Assembly (NCBI RefSeq): GCF_000336755.1
Contig: NZ_AOLK01000019.1
Coordinates: 266,301-330,300 of the forward strand
Source: Haloferax elongans ATCC BAA-1513
Lineage (GTDB): Archaea; Halobacteriota; Halobacteria; Halobacteriales; Haloferacaceae
Direction of reading: 5' to 3'
DNA: 64,000 nucleotides
The notes below the pieces were generated by a model. That model had not been told where the DNA came from, ran no database searches, and saw only the letters and a program-made list of their open reading frames with translations. Position numbers and translations under genes: made by a program. How positions within the stretch are numbered: position 1 is the stretch's first letter; every line of letters begins with the position of its first letter. Shown piece by piece: positions 26,320 to 35,775 of this stretch.

Positions 26320-27587
26320 GGCGACGACGGAACCTCCTGGGCGCTCGGTGCCGTCTCGCGTTCGAGGTCGCGGTACATATCGAGGAGGTGCTCGGACTCG
26401 ACAGCCCAGTTGTACTTGGTTTCGACGGCTTCGCGGCCGTTCTCACCCAGTCGGTCGCAGAGCGCTGGGTCGTCGGAGAGTCGCTGGATTGCATCGGCCA
26501 TTGCGACAACGTCACCGGCGGGGACGACGAGTCCCGACTCCGTCTCGTCGACCACACGTCCGAGTGGCGCGACGTTGGTCACGATAACGGGTTTCCGAAC
26601 CGCCATATACTGGAAGAGTTTGTGCGGTATCGTGGTTGCCGTGTGCCCGTTGTCGCGGTGCGGGACGAGACAGGCGTCACTCGCGGCGACGTACTTCGGC
26701 ACGTCGTCGAAGGGAACCCGGCCGGTGAACTCGACGACGTTCTCCAATCCGAGGTCGGCAGTGAGACGCTCCAGTTCGCGTTTGTAGTCGGAGCCGTCGC
26801 CGACGATGACGATTCGAAGCGACGGGACGTCGTCGACGACGTGGGGGGCAGCTTTGATAACCGTATCCAGCCCGCGGTGCCCACCGCCGAGCGTGCCGAC
26901 GTAAGACACGACGAACTGGTCTTCGTAGCCGGGAACCGGGTCCGCCTCGCCATCGAAGGTGTCCAAATCGACGACGTTGGACACGACGGACACGTCCGCA
27001 GCGTCGGCACCGCAATCGTAGATGTAGTGGTCGCGACCCTCGGGGACGACGGCGATGACTCGGTCGGCCCGGCGAACCGCTTGGCGTTCGATGCGCTTGA
27101 GGCGGATAATCGGCGTCGTGAGCCGAGACGCGACGTACCGAGGGTTCAGGAAGTTCCGCGGACTGTGACCGGCGCGGTACTGCCGAACCGCTTCCGGCCA
27201 GTTCTCGTGGAGGTCCAGCACGACGGGAATATCGTACTCGTCGCCGATGGCGAGGCCGGTGTTCGCAAGCGGGAGGTCGTGGACGTGAATCACGTCGATG
27301 CCCTCCAGTTCGACGAGTGACCCGGCCTCGTCGACCCACACGCGGCGAACGTCGGTGACGAGGTCGACGAGGCCGCGGACCACACCACCGAGTCCGCGGT
27401 TTACCTCGCTGTTGGCGAGTTGCCGACGGACGACGACCGTCCCGTCGACCTCCTCGCGCTGTGGGCGGTCGCCGACAGCGCGCGAGAGAATAAACACCGT
27501 GTGCCCGTCGTCGACGAGCGCGCGAGCCTCCTTTGCGACGCGAATGTCGGTCGGGTACGCCGCGTCCAAGAGCATGCAGATGCGCAT
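26316..27587 (-). CDS. Glycosyltransferase family 4
   Basis: A 423-aa GT-B enzyme. The N-terminal domain starts MRICMLLDAAYPTDIRVAKEARAL. The C-terminal donor domain has SYVGTLGGGHRGLDTVIKAAP, ENVVEFTGRVPFDDVPKYVAASDACLVP and KLFQYMAVRKPVIVTNVAPLGRVV, the conserved nucleotide-sugar binding segment with the E/D-x7-E type loop. It adds a sugar to a membrane-bound acceptor at the cytoplasmic face. It heads a minus-strand operon and is divergent from the methyltransferase fusion gene. Confidence 0.92.
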   Translation of the reverse strand: MRICMLLDAAYPTDIRVAKEARALVDDGHTVFILSRAVGDRPQREEVDGTVVVRRQLANSEVNRGLGGVVRGLVDLVTDVRRVWVDEAGSLVELEGIDVIHVHDLPLANTGLAIGDEYDIPVVLDLHENWPEAVRQYRAGHSPRNFLNPRYVASRLTTPIIRLKRIERQAVRRADRVIAVVPEGRDHYIYDCGADAADVSVVSNVVDLDTFDGEADPVPGYEDQFVVSYVGTLGGGHRGLDTVIKAAPHVVDDVPSLRIVIVGDGSDYKRELERLTADLGLENVVEFTGRVPFDDVPKYVAASDACLVPHRDNGHTATTIPHKLFQYMAVRKPVIVTNVAPLGRVVDETESGLVVPAGDVVAMADAIQRLSDDPALCDRLGENGREAVETKYNWAVESEHLLDMYRDLERETAPSAQEVPSSP

Positions 27588-27872
27588 TAGTCTTCACGGA
27601 AAATGGGGCCGCGACGATGTAAGGTATAGACACCTTGTTCCAGACTTCACGGAGTTATACAGCGCCTACCAGACGGATGTGACCGTTCAGTGGCATCCCT
27701 GCTTTCCGACCCAAACAGTCGCCCGTCGCCTCATCGTCGGTGAATTAGCTTTCTGAGAGAGCGCACCGACACGCGAAACCAGTGGTTTCGAGGCGTCGAG
27801 CAGACGTATGCCGATTCATAATTATGCCTCTTTGCGGGCTTCATACAGGTCGAATACGTATCCTTGCAAATC

Positions 27873-29708
27873 ATGCGCCAACATCTTCTCTCACAACGTT
27901 CGACCGAGGCGCCTGCCGCCCGCGAGCAACTGCTCGCCCGGTGGGTGAAACAACCGCCGACGAGCCCGATAATACAGTATCTCCGCGACGAGGAGCGAAC
28001 GACCGCACTGAAGCGCCTCGGGCGGCGCGACCGCGTCCTCGACATCGCCTCCGAAGCGACCGTTACCGCCGGTATCGACGCCCGCGAGGTCGTCCGCGTC
28101 GACTTCTCGCATGACGCTTCCGCTCGCGCCCGCGAGATACTCGGTGAGTCAGTCACGGAGTACGTCGTGGTCCCGCCGGGGCGGCCGACGATACCCTTCG
28201 CCGCCGACGACTTCGACGGCGCGATATCAATCGGCCCGTACGATTGGCGCTTCCTCGACGTCGAGTCGCTGACTGACGAACTCCACCGGGTCGTCGCGGA
28301 GGACGGCCGCGTCGTCTTCTCGGTCCCCACACCGCGGTCGCCGTACGCGAAGACGCACCGAAACGTCCTCCAGTATTTCGACCCAGACGACGCGATGGAC
28401 CTGCTCGCGCCGGGGTATCACCGCACCGGCCGTGACCTGCTCTTCCAGTATCCGTACCCGATTCACCTCGCTATCTCGAAGCTTCCCGACGCGGCCCAAG
28501 AGCGGTTCGTCGTTCTCGCGCACCGGCTTTCCGACGTTCTCACTGACGCCGACGCCGACGACTTCGCATCGTATCTCGTCCTCTCGGGGGAGCCGATACC
28601 CTACGAACGCTATCTCGACGAGTCGCTAACCTGTCTCTTCCGCCCGATGAACGAAGCGGGGTTCTGGAATCACGAGCGCTCCCGAATCCTGCGCGCACAG
28701 AAGTACCGCTTCGAAAACGGCCTGCTCACGTGGCGACCAGACACCCGCATCCACTGGCGCTATGCACCCTTTGGCATCATGGGTGCGATGCGCTGGCGGG
28801 CATCGTCCCTCGCCGACGACCGCTACGACGAACAACTTCGCGCCGAGTTAGACGGATTCGCCCGCGACACGAGCGACGACGAGACACTGGCCGAGATGCC
28901 GAGTTACGGCCTCGGCCCGCTCATGGTCGCGTTCAGCGTCGCCGCCCGAGTGTTCGAAGACGACCACGACCGATACCTCGACGTCGCACGGCGACTCTTC
29001 CAGCACACCGTCGAACGCGTCTCGTTCGACCACTCGGAAGACACGCTCGTCCTGATGGGGTGGGCCCACCTCTACGAAGCAGCCCCGACGCCCGATGTGC
29101 GCGACGCAGTCACCGATGGACTGCACGCCGTCGTCGAGCGACAGGCACCCGAGGGACTGTTCCACTTCGAGAACCATACGACGCGACGCCATCAGAACCA
29201 GATGTACACGCTCTGGGGAATCGGCGCGGCAATCCGTGCGACTGGGCTAACCGGATATTTGGAGGTGATAGAGCGCGTCCTCGACTACACCATCGAAGAG
29301 CGGATGTTAGACAACGGGGCGTTCATCTGGGAGGACCTTCCAGTCTGGAAGCGCCTTCGCCACGACGTGACAAAACACCTGCTCGACCGCCGCCCGCCGC
29401 ACTGGGATTTCCTCTACGAGTGCCACCAGACGTTCTTCGTCAACGCCGTGATGTCCTACTACGCCGCCGGTGGAGAGAAGAACTACGACAGAGAGGTCGG
29501 CGACGCGTTCGCGTGGATATACGGCCGCAACGCACTCAACCTCGACCTCCACGACTACTCGGGTATCGGCGTGCCGATGCGCTTCCTGACGCTGGGCGAG
29601 CGCATGGACGTGGGCGACCAGATGTACAAAGGCTCCTACGAAATTGGCTCGTACATCATGGCCCTCTCGAACGTCCTCGACGGGGCGTTCGAGTACCGCG
29701 TCGAGTAG
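27873..29708 (+). CDS. Methyltransferase fused to C-terminal alpha-helical (6-hairpin-like) domain
   Basis: A 611-aa protein starting at the ATG at 27873 (MRQHLLSQRS); the ORF also opens at a TTG nine bases earlier. Residues about 10-240 are a class I methyltransferase matching the protein at 25501 segment by segment (PIIQYLRDEER, RDRVLDIASEATVTAGID, FDGAISIGPYDWRFLDVESL, VVFSVPTPRSPY). Residues about 260-611 are rich in helices and aromatic/His motifs (FENHTTRRHQNQMYTLWGIGAA, WDFLYECHQTFFVNAVMSYYAAGG), resembling alpha/alpha-barrel glycan-active enzymes. A bifunctional enzyme in surface-glycan modification is inferred. Confidence 0.8.
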   Translation: MRQHLLSQRSTEAPAAREQLLARWVKQPPTSPIIQYLRDEERTTALKRLGRRDRVLDIASEATVTAGIDAREVVRVDFSHDASARAREILGESVTEYVVVPPGRPTIPFAADDFDGAISIGPYDWRFLDVESLTDELHRVVAEDGRVVFSVPTPRSPYAKTHRNVLQYFDPDDAMDLLAPGYHRTGRDLLFQYPYPIHLAISKLPDAAQERFVVLAHRLSDVLTDADADDFASYLVLSGEPIPYERYLDESLTCLFRPMNEAGFWNHERSRILRAQKYRFENGLLTWRPDTRIHWRYAPFGIMGAMRWRASSLADDRYDEQLRAELDGFARDTSDDETLAEMPSYGLGPLMVAFSVAARVFEDDHDRYLDVARRLFQHTVERVSFDHSEDTLVLMGWAHLYEAAPTPDVRDAVTDGLHAVVERQAPEGLFHFENHTTRRHQNQMYTLWGIGAAIRATGLTGYLEVIERVLDYTIEERMLDNGAFIWEDLPVWKRLRHDVTKHLLDRRPPHWDFLYECHQTFFVNAVMSYYAAGGEKNYDREVGDAFAWIYGRNALNLDLHDYSGIGVPMRFLTLGERMDVGDQMYKGSYEIGSYIMALSNVLDGAFEYRVE

Positions 29709-29778
29709 GGTGAACCGCCTCGGGGTCACGCCCCGGAATCGCGTATCTACCCCGTCGAATCGCACTCTGCTCCCGGTC

Positions 29779-30381
29779 TCAGGTTCCCACCGCCGACAGT
29801 CGCGCCCGAACCTCGGCGAGTGCCTCGACCGGTTCTCGCGAGAGCGAGTAAGTGTCTTCGGACCCGTCGGTCAATGCGACCGTGAGTTCGTCATCGTCGT
29901 ACCCAATCGCAGAGACAGTGCTGTACTCGTAGCGGTGAGCGTCGTCACCGACCTCGAAGAACCGGTGAGCGAGGCTGACTGATGCGTCGTCGTGGACGAC
30001 GAACGCGTCGTCGCCGACGAGGAGTGTCGTCACCGTGTACGTCTTCGCGGGGGCGACGAACGCGAGACGCCGGTCAGCGGTCAGTACAGTGTAGACCGCA
30101 GTGTCCCCGTCTGCGTCGTCAACGGTGTCGAGAACCGCAGATTTGACGCGGTCGATTCCGGCGTCGAGCAACGGCTCGAACCGGCGGTCGACGTACCGGA
30201 TGCCGACGGCGGCGATGGCTCCGCCACCGAGAATCACCGCCGCCCCCTGGACCAGTTCACCGAACTCGACGATGAAGTACCCGCCGAGAAACACCGCCCC
30301 GACGACGAGCCACTGCCACTGCCACCCTGCCGCCCACAAGGGCTGGAAGACGTCGCCGTCAAGTGTGTCTTTACGAGCCAT
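29779..30381 (-). CDS. Membrane protein with two helices and soluble C-terminal domain
   Basis: A 200-aa protein. Two helices are at about 22-40 (WLVVGAVFLGGYFIVEFG) and 45-63 (AAVILGGGAIAAVGIRYV), followed by an acidic soluble domain with beta-strand pattern (YTVTTLLVGDDAFVVHDDASVSLAHRFFEVG, STVSAIGYDDDELTVAL) reminiscent of PH-like domains. No named family. It is followed at once by the VOC protein gene on the same strand upstream. Confidence 0.7.
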   Translation of the reverse strand: MARKDTLDGDVFQPLWAAGWQWQWLVVGAVFLGGYFIVEFGELVQGAAVILGGGAIAAVGIRYVDRRFEPLLDAGIDRVKSAVLDTVDDADGDTAVYTVLTADRRLAFVAPAKTYTVTTLLVGDDAFVVHDDASVSLAHRFFEVGDDAHRYEYSTVSAIGYDDDELTVALTDGSEDTYSLSREPVEALAEVRARLSAVGT

Positions 30382-30443
30382 ACCGTCGCCTCTGGCTCCG
30401 GTTCGTACGCTCTGTTCGGATTCGAGTCGGCGCGGCGTTGCAG

Positions 30444-30495
30444 TTCATGCCTCGAGCAGTTCGACGAGAGTTCATGCCTCAAGTAGTTCGACGAG
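30444..30495. repeat. Duplicated 3' end of the VOC gene
   Basis: Two 25-bp copies (30444-30468 and 30471-30495) differ at two positions. The inner copy encodes the last codons LVELLEA-stop of the VOC gene; the outer copy would encode the same ending just downstream, so it is a 27-bp tandem duplication outside the gene. Confidence 0.8.
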
Positions 30496-30891
30496 GTTCC
30501 CTTCCGGGTCGCGGACGAACGCGATTCGCGTCCCGCTTTCCGTGATCTGTGGCTCGCTAAGTGTCTCGACGTGCGGCGGGAACTGGTCGACGACGGCGTC
30601 GACGTCGTCGACGGAGAGGCCGAGGTGTGCAGCGCCCGGACGATTGAGAGATGCGTCCGGCAGCGACTCGCCTTCGGGGTCGTATTCGACGAGTTCGACT
30701 CGGACGTCGCCGCCATCGAGGTGGGCGAATCGGCCGGTCGCGTTCGGAACGTCGACGGCGGTCGAGAACGCGTCGCCCGACACGGAGAACGTGTCGAGGA
30801 CCGAGAGACCGAGAACGTCGCGATAGAATTCGAGTGTGCGGTCGAGGTCCTGAACCGTGATACCGACGTGATGGGCGCGAAGGCTGGTCAT
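30472..30891 (-). CDS. VOC (glyoxalase/bleomycin resistance) superfamily protein
   Basis: A 139-aa protein with two beta-alpha-beta-beta-beta modules: AHHVGITVQDLDRTLEFYRDVLGLSVLDTF and GAAHLGLSVDDVDAVVDQFPPHVE, ending GTRIAFVRDPEGNLVELLEA. Candidate metal ligands are His8, Glu66 of VRVELVEYD, His87 of AAHLGL and Glu in LVELLE. It may be a glyoxalase, methylmalonyl-CoA epimerase or dioxygenase; sequence alone does not decide. Confidence 0.9.
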   Translation of the reverse strand: MTSLRAHHVGITVQDLDRTLEFYRDVLGLSVLDTFSVSGDAFSTAVDVPNATGRFAHLDGGDVRVELVEYDPEGESLPDASLNRPGAAHLGLSVDDVDAVVDQFPPHVETLSEPQITESGTRIAFVRDPEGNLVELLEA

Positions 30892-31185
30892 ATTCGGGTT
30901 GCGTGCGACACCCGCAAAATCGCTTCGTTCGGGAGACGTACGCGAGGAGTTATTCGACCAAAACGTGAGCAGCGTTCGGCGATGGACACCGATTCGAAGT
31001 CGCCGAAGCAGTCAGGAAAAGACGTGACAGACTGGTCTCGATTCCTGACTGTCAGCATATGTATCGAATTAATGTATCACATTTTCTGAGCGGAACGGGA
31101 GTGCAGTCGTTCGATTTCGTCGAGCGAACCGGGTTCTGTCTCTTTAACTATACGAGACGAGCGACATTGTCGTCGTATTTACACC

Positions 31186-34100
31186 ATGTCCCCTCTCGGT
31201 GGTTCTGTCCGTCCGACACGAATTGCCCTCGCGGTTTTCATGGTTCTCGTGGTCATCTCAGGTGACGCAGCGCTCTTTGTCCAACCGGCGTCCGCGGCAT
31301 CCGGGTGGGCGATGGAAGACGATGAGTTCCGCGAAGAGACGGTGCTCTCGGGGCTCTCCCAACCGATGATGGTCGAGTTCCTTCCCGATGGTCGGATGCT
31401 CGTCCTCGAAAAGGCCGGAAAGATGTACATCGCCGACCCGCAGACGGGCGAAAAAGAGGTCTACATGGACCTCACATCGCAGACCGAGACCGGTGGTGAA
31501 CGCGGCCTCCTCGATATCGCGTTGGACCCGAACTTCGAGTCGAACGGCTACGTCTACGTCTTCTATAGCCCCACCGAAGGCGAGACGAAAGACCGCATCG
31601 CTCGGTTTACCCACCGCGAGAACGCCGGTGGGCTCTCCAGTCGCGGCGACAAATCGACCGAGAAGCTCATCTGGCAGCACAACCGCAAGTGGGGCTGGAA
31701 CGCCTACCACCACGGTGGCGGCCTCGACGTCGGCCCCGACGGCAAACTCTACCTGACTACCGGCGAGATGTTCAACGGCGACTTCTCCCAAGACCTCGGC
31801 GAGGCGGCGGGGAAGGTCATTCGCGTCAACCGCGACGGCTCGGTTCCGAGCGACAACCCGTATGCCGATTCGAGCAACCCCACAACCCGATACATCTGGG
31901 CGATTGGGCTTCGGAACCCCTACCGCTCGTTCTGGGACGACGGGACCCACTACATCGGCGAGGTCGGTGGCAACGACCGCGACGTCGCACAGGAAGACCT
32001 CCACATCGGCCGCAAGGGAGCGAACTACGGGTGGCCGAACTGCGAAGGCAACTGTGAGGACCCCGCCTACGACGACCCGCTCTACACGTACCCACACGAC
32101 CCTGAGGTCGGCGGGTCGATTACGGCTGGCTTCGTCTACCACGGAGACCAGTTCCCCGCGACGTACGACGACGACATCTTCATCGGTGACTACGCGCAGG
32201 GCTGGATTAAGGCGTTGAACGTCGGGTCGAATGGCGAAGTGACCGACGTGACCAACTTCCACCGAAACGCTGGCGCTGTGGTCGCGCTCCAAGAAGGACC
32301 CGATGGGTCGCTCTACTACGTCCAAATCGTCTCTCCACCGACGTACGAGACCGGGGCTGTCAAGCGCATCACCTACGAGGGTTCGACCGGGAACAGCGCA
32401 CCGCGTATCACGAGCGCGGCGGCCAACACGTCGTCCGGGGAAACCCCACTGACAGTCTCTTTCGACGGCAGCGCAACAGACGCCGACGGGGATGACCTCA
32501 CCTACACGTGGCGATTCGGCGATGGAACCTCGGCGACGGGCGCGTCGGTCACACATACCTACAACACGAGTGGGCAGTTCGACGCAGTCCTCGAAGTGTC
32601 CGACGGCACGGCGACAGTGACGTCGAACCCGATTCGAATTTCGGCCGGGAACGCACCGACGGCGACCATTGAGACACCAGCCGACGGTACGGTCTTCCAC
32701 GCCGGAGAGCACATCAACTTCAGCGGCAGCGCAACAGACGCCGAAGACGGCACGCTCGACCCGTCGATGCTCGAATGGACAGTCGTCTTCCTCCACGACG
32801 ACCACACCCATCCGGTGCTCGGGCCGGTAAACGGCTCCGGCGGCGAGATTCACGTCGAGGACAGCGGCCACGACTACAGCGGCGACACCGGCTACCGAAT
32901 CACGCTGAAAGCCACCGACTCGGATGGGACAACCGACACCGACGTGGTGACGCTCCAGCCCGACAAAGTCAATCTGACGCTCGACACGTCCCCCACCGGC
33001 TTGACGGTCGACCTCGACCAGATTCCACGCGAAACGACCTACGTCGCGGACACACTCGTCGGGTTCCAACACAGCGTCGAAGCGCCCGAAGCACAGTGTG
33101 TCGCCGGAACGCGATACGAATTCGACTCGTGGTCCGACGGGGGCGAGCGCCTGCACACGATGACCGCCCCTGAGAGCGACTCCACACTGACCGCGACGTA
33201 CACCGCCAATGGGTCCTGTGAGTCGCTTCCGATCGACGGTCTCGTCGCTCACTTCGAGACTGGAAGCGGAGTCGTGACCGACGGCGACGCCGTCACGGCG
33301 TGGACAGACCAGTCAGGCAGCGGCAACGACCTCGCTGCTGTCGGGTCCCCCACGCTCGTCTCGGGTGTCGCCAACGGCCGCGACGTGGTCCGATTCGACG
33401 GCACCGACGACGCCCTCGAACACGTGGGAGGACTGACTCTTCCGACCGGCGATTCGGACAGGACAGTCTTCTTCGTCGCCGACTACCGCGAGGGTGGTTT
33501 CGGCGGTGTCGCGTGGGGCGCACCGCAACGCAACCGTGCCTTCGGTCTCGTCGCCGACGCGAACGGCGACCTCGCAGTGCAAGGCTGGGGCAGTGGCAAC
33601 GACTTCAGCTCCGGCGTCGACGCGGTCGGCCCCGGGATGGTCGTCCAGTCTGCCACGGTCCAGTCGGGCGAACTGACTCACTACAAAGACGGCGTCGCCA
33701 TCGACTCGGCGACACACACCTTCGACACAGCCGGAGACAGGCTGGTCGTCGGTGCCGAGATGACACCGCCCCCGTATCTCGACATGGACGTGGCGGCAAT
33801 CGTGGTCTACGACCGCGCGCTCTCGACGAGCGAGCGCCAGCAGGTCGAAACCTACCTCGAAGACCGCTACCTCGGTGACGAACCCGAACCGGGGCCGAGT
33901 GTCGATATCACGAGTCCCGACGACGGCGCGACCATCACGGGACCAAACGTCACTGTCTCGTGGAACGCCACGAGCCACGTCGAAGGCGACCACGTCCACC
34001 TCACGCTGGACGACGCGAGCACCCACACGACGGTGATGGAACTCGATGGTTCGCACACGTTTACCGACCTCTCACCCGGAGTGCACACCGTCCGGGTCGC

Positions 34101-35136
34101 GGTCGCATCTGCGGGCCACGCGGTTTACCAGAACCCCGAAGCGAACGAGACGGTTTCGTTCGACGTAGTTACGGAGGACTCGTCCGGGGACGAGAGTGAC
34201 AACTCCACTGACACCGGGACTGACAACTCTACCGACACTGGCACTGATAATTCCACTGACACCGGAACCAGCAACTCCACCGATACCGGAACCGACGACG
34301 GGACTGACGATGGGACGACGACCGGCGGGTCGCCAGCGACCGACAGCACAGAGGGAGAGGACAGTACGTCAGACGAGAGTAACAGTGGGAGTAGCAACAG
34401 CGACTCCGTCGGGAGCAGTAGCGGGAGCACGTCGGGAGGCAGTAGTAGCGGCGGGTCGTCCAGCAGTGGCGGCAGTAGTAGCTCCTCCAGCGGTGGCGGC
34501 AGCAGTGGCGGTGGAAGTAGCGATAGCACGTCTTCAGCGTCTGAAACAACCGAATCCCAGTCCGAACCGACCCCGACCATCGAGGCAAACACGAGCGTCG
34601 GCGAAGTCGCGCTCGGGGAGAACATCTCCGTCGTCGCCACGGTCCGAAACACCGGCGACGCGCCCACCGAAGTCAGTCTCGACCTCCAATTGAACGGCAC
34701 GGTCGTCACGACCGAGACGATACAGGTCGCTGGCGGTGAGGAGACGACAGTCGAACTGTCCTACGCGCCCGACGAGCCCGGAGAATACGCCGTCTCAGTC
34801 GGCGGTTCCTTCGTCGGAACAGTCGTCGTGAACAGCCACAGCCCGGCGCTTCCCGACGACGGACGCAACGCTATCGGCGTCAGCGACGATACCGAACGTG
34901 GGAGCGACGAGGACAGTGTGAAGCGAGCCACGGGAGACGCGGAAGCGACCAGTATCGATAGCGACGAACCGGTGGCCGAAAACGGAGTCGCAGGTGGAAG
35001 CGACCGGGTCGGAGACACCGACGCGAGTGAGGAGCGCACCGAAACACAAACGCCCGGTTTCGGGGTTGCAGGGGCGATTCTGGCACTACTCGTGGTCGCG
35101 CTCGGTGGTGCAGCAGCGGTCCGAAAGCGGCACTGA
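31186..35136 (+). CDS. Secreted PQQ-type sugar dehydrogenase-like surface protein with PGF-CTERM
   Basis: A 1316-aa mosaic. Signal peptide about 1-38. A glucose/sorbosone dehydrogenase beta-propeller covers about 42-400 (LPDGRMLVLEKAGKMYIAD, HHGGGLDVGPDGKLYLTTGE, GLRNPYRSFWD, GEVGGNDRDVAQEDLHIGRKGANYGWP). A PKD domain lies near 405-490. Further beta domains follow, including a LamG-like one near 690-900. A low-complexity linker with DNSTDTGT repeats (N-glycosylation sequons) and Ser/Gly runs spans about 1005-1120, then a CARDB-like domain near 1130-1210. The end is TPGFGVAGAILALLVVALGGAAAVRKRH, a PGF-CTERM signal for archaeosortase processing and lipid attachment. It probably oxidises sugars at the cell surface if PQQ or a similar cofactor is available. 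Confidence 0.88.
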   Translation: MSPLGGSVRPTRIALAVFMVLVVISGDAALFVQPASAASGWAMEDDEFREETVLSGLSQPMMVEFLPDGRMLVLEKAGKMYIADPQTGEKEVYMDLTSQTETGGERGLLDIALDPNFESNGYVYVFYSPTEGETKDRIARFTHRENAGGLSSRGDKSTEKLIWQHNRKWGWNAYHHGGGLDVGPDGKLYLTTGEMFNGDFSQDLGEAAGKVIRVNRDGSVPSDNPYADSSNPTTRYIWAIGLRNPYRSFWDDGTHYIGEVGGNDRDVAQEDLHIGRKGANYGWPNCEGNCEDPAYDDPLYTYPHDPEVGGSITAGFVYHGDQFPATYDDDIFIGDYAQGWIKALNVGSNGEVTDVTNFHRNAGAVVALQEGPDGSLYYVQIVSPPTYETGAVKRITYEGSTGNSAPRITSAAANTSSGETPLTVSFDGSATDADGDDLTYTWRFGDGTSATGASVTHTYNTSGQFDAVLEVSDGTATVTSNPIRISAGNAPTATIETPADGTVFHAGEHINFSGSATDAEDGTLDPSMLEWTVVFLHDDHTHPVLGPVNGSGGEIHVEDSGHDYSGDTGYRITLKATDSDGTTDTDVVTLQPDKVNLTLDTSPTGLTVDLDQIPRETTYVADTLVGFQHSVEAPEAQCVAGTRYEFDSWSDGGERLHTMTAPESDSTLTATYTANGSCESLPIDGLVAHFETGSGVVTDGDAVTAWTDQSGSGNDLAAVGSPTLVSGVANGRDVVRFDGTDDALEHVGGLTLPTGDSDRTVFFVADYREGGFGGVAWGAPQRNRAFGLVADANGDLAVQGWGSGNDFSSGVDAVGPGMVVQSATVQSGELTHYKDGVAIDSATHTFDTAGDRLVVGAEMTPPPYLDMDVAAIVVYDRALSTSERQQVETYLEDRYLGDEPEPGPSVDITSPDDGATITGPNVTVSWNATSHVEGDHVHLTLDDASTHTTVMELDGSHTFTDLSPGVHTVRVAVASAGHAVYQNPEANETVSFDVVTEDSSGDESDNSTDTGTDNSTDTGTDNSTDTGTSNSTDTGTDDGTDDGTTTGGSPATDSTEGEDSTSDESNSGSSNSDSVGSSSGSTSGGSSSGGSSSSGGSSSSSSGGGSSGGGSSDSTSSASETTESQSEPTPTIEANTSVGEVALGENISVVATVRNTGDAPTEVSLDLQLNGTVVTTETIQVAGGEETTVELSYAPDEPGEYAVSVGGSFVGTVVVNSHSPALPDDGRNAIGVSDDTERGSDEDSVKRATGDAEATSIDSDEPVAENGVAGGSDRVGDTDASEERTETQTPGFGVAGAILALLVVALGGAAAVRKRH
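34190..34300 (+). repeat. Tandem repeats encoding DNSTDTGT
   Basis: Roughly four imperfect 24-bp units in the linker of the surface dehydrogenase encode (D/S)NSTDTGT, each with one Asn-Ser-Thr sequon. A second low-complexity Ser/Gly tract follows to about 34530. Confidence 0.8.
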
Positions 35137-35242
35137 GGTCCCCGGACGCTCACCCGCCGAACTTCGTACAGTCTTTACCTCCCGAGCACCCGTCTCCGGG
35201 TACGATGGACGCTCCGCACGCACGAACCGAGGAGGGAAGACG

Positions 35243-35611
35243 ATGAGCGAAGCAATCGTCGAATCGCTCCCGCCGACGGCAGTCCCCGCGTCGTTCGTAG
35301 ACGAACTCGAAGCGAACGAGGCAATCCAGCAGGCCGTCGCCGTACGCGGCTACAACCTCGAACGCGACGGGGAGACGGTGAAGCACGCCTACCAACTGGT
35401 GGTGAACGTCCGCGGGAAGTACATCCTCGGACTCCACCTCTCGAACGGCGAGTGGCGAATCGTCTTCGACACGCGCGACCACCCGGAACTGGCACAGGAA
35501 GGGCCGGAAGCCGCCTACAAAGAGGTTCACGACGCCCTCTACGAGCGTGCTCCTTCGGACGCCGAAATCGACTTCGAATCGACGCCGCGGTTCTGGCACG
35601 CGCCGCAGTAG
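35243..35611 (+). CDS. Small hypothetical haloarchaeal protein
   Basis: A 122-aa soluble acidic protein (MSEAIVESLPPTAVPASFVDELEANEAIQQAV... FWHAPQ). The ATG at 35243 is preceded by GGAGGG at 35231-35236, a clear Shine-Dalgarno at seven bases. This is notable because most genes here look leaderless, so the transcript probably has a leader. The frame is open upstream but overlaps the surface-protein gene. Function unknown. Confidence 0.75.
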   Translation: MSEAIVESLPPTAVPASFVDELEANEAIQQAVAVRGYNLERDGETVKHAYQLVVNVRGKYILGLHLSNGEWRIVFDTRDHPELAQEGPEAAYKEVHDALYERAPSDAEIDFESTPRFWHAPQ

Positions 35612-35775
35612 CTGTTTTCGACCGACATCGTCGGTTCGGCTTCGGGGAGCGAGGAGGGTTGCCACCCACCACCGTCCGACAGTAAGGTGGTGGTTTACGT
35701 CGAGCGGGCGTCGTTAGGCGCTCTATGCTTAATCTACTCTCTCACGTTCGTCTAGCCGATTGAACGGTGTCTTTC

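Noticed and set aside
31258-33252. Minus-strand ORF of 664 residues opposite the surface dehydrogenase
   Set aside because: Valine/arginine-rich shadow frame without domains; the plus strand encodes a signal peptide, propeller and PGF-CTERM.
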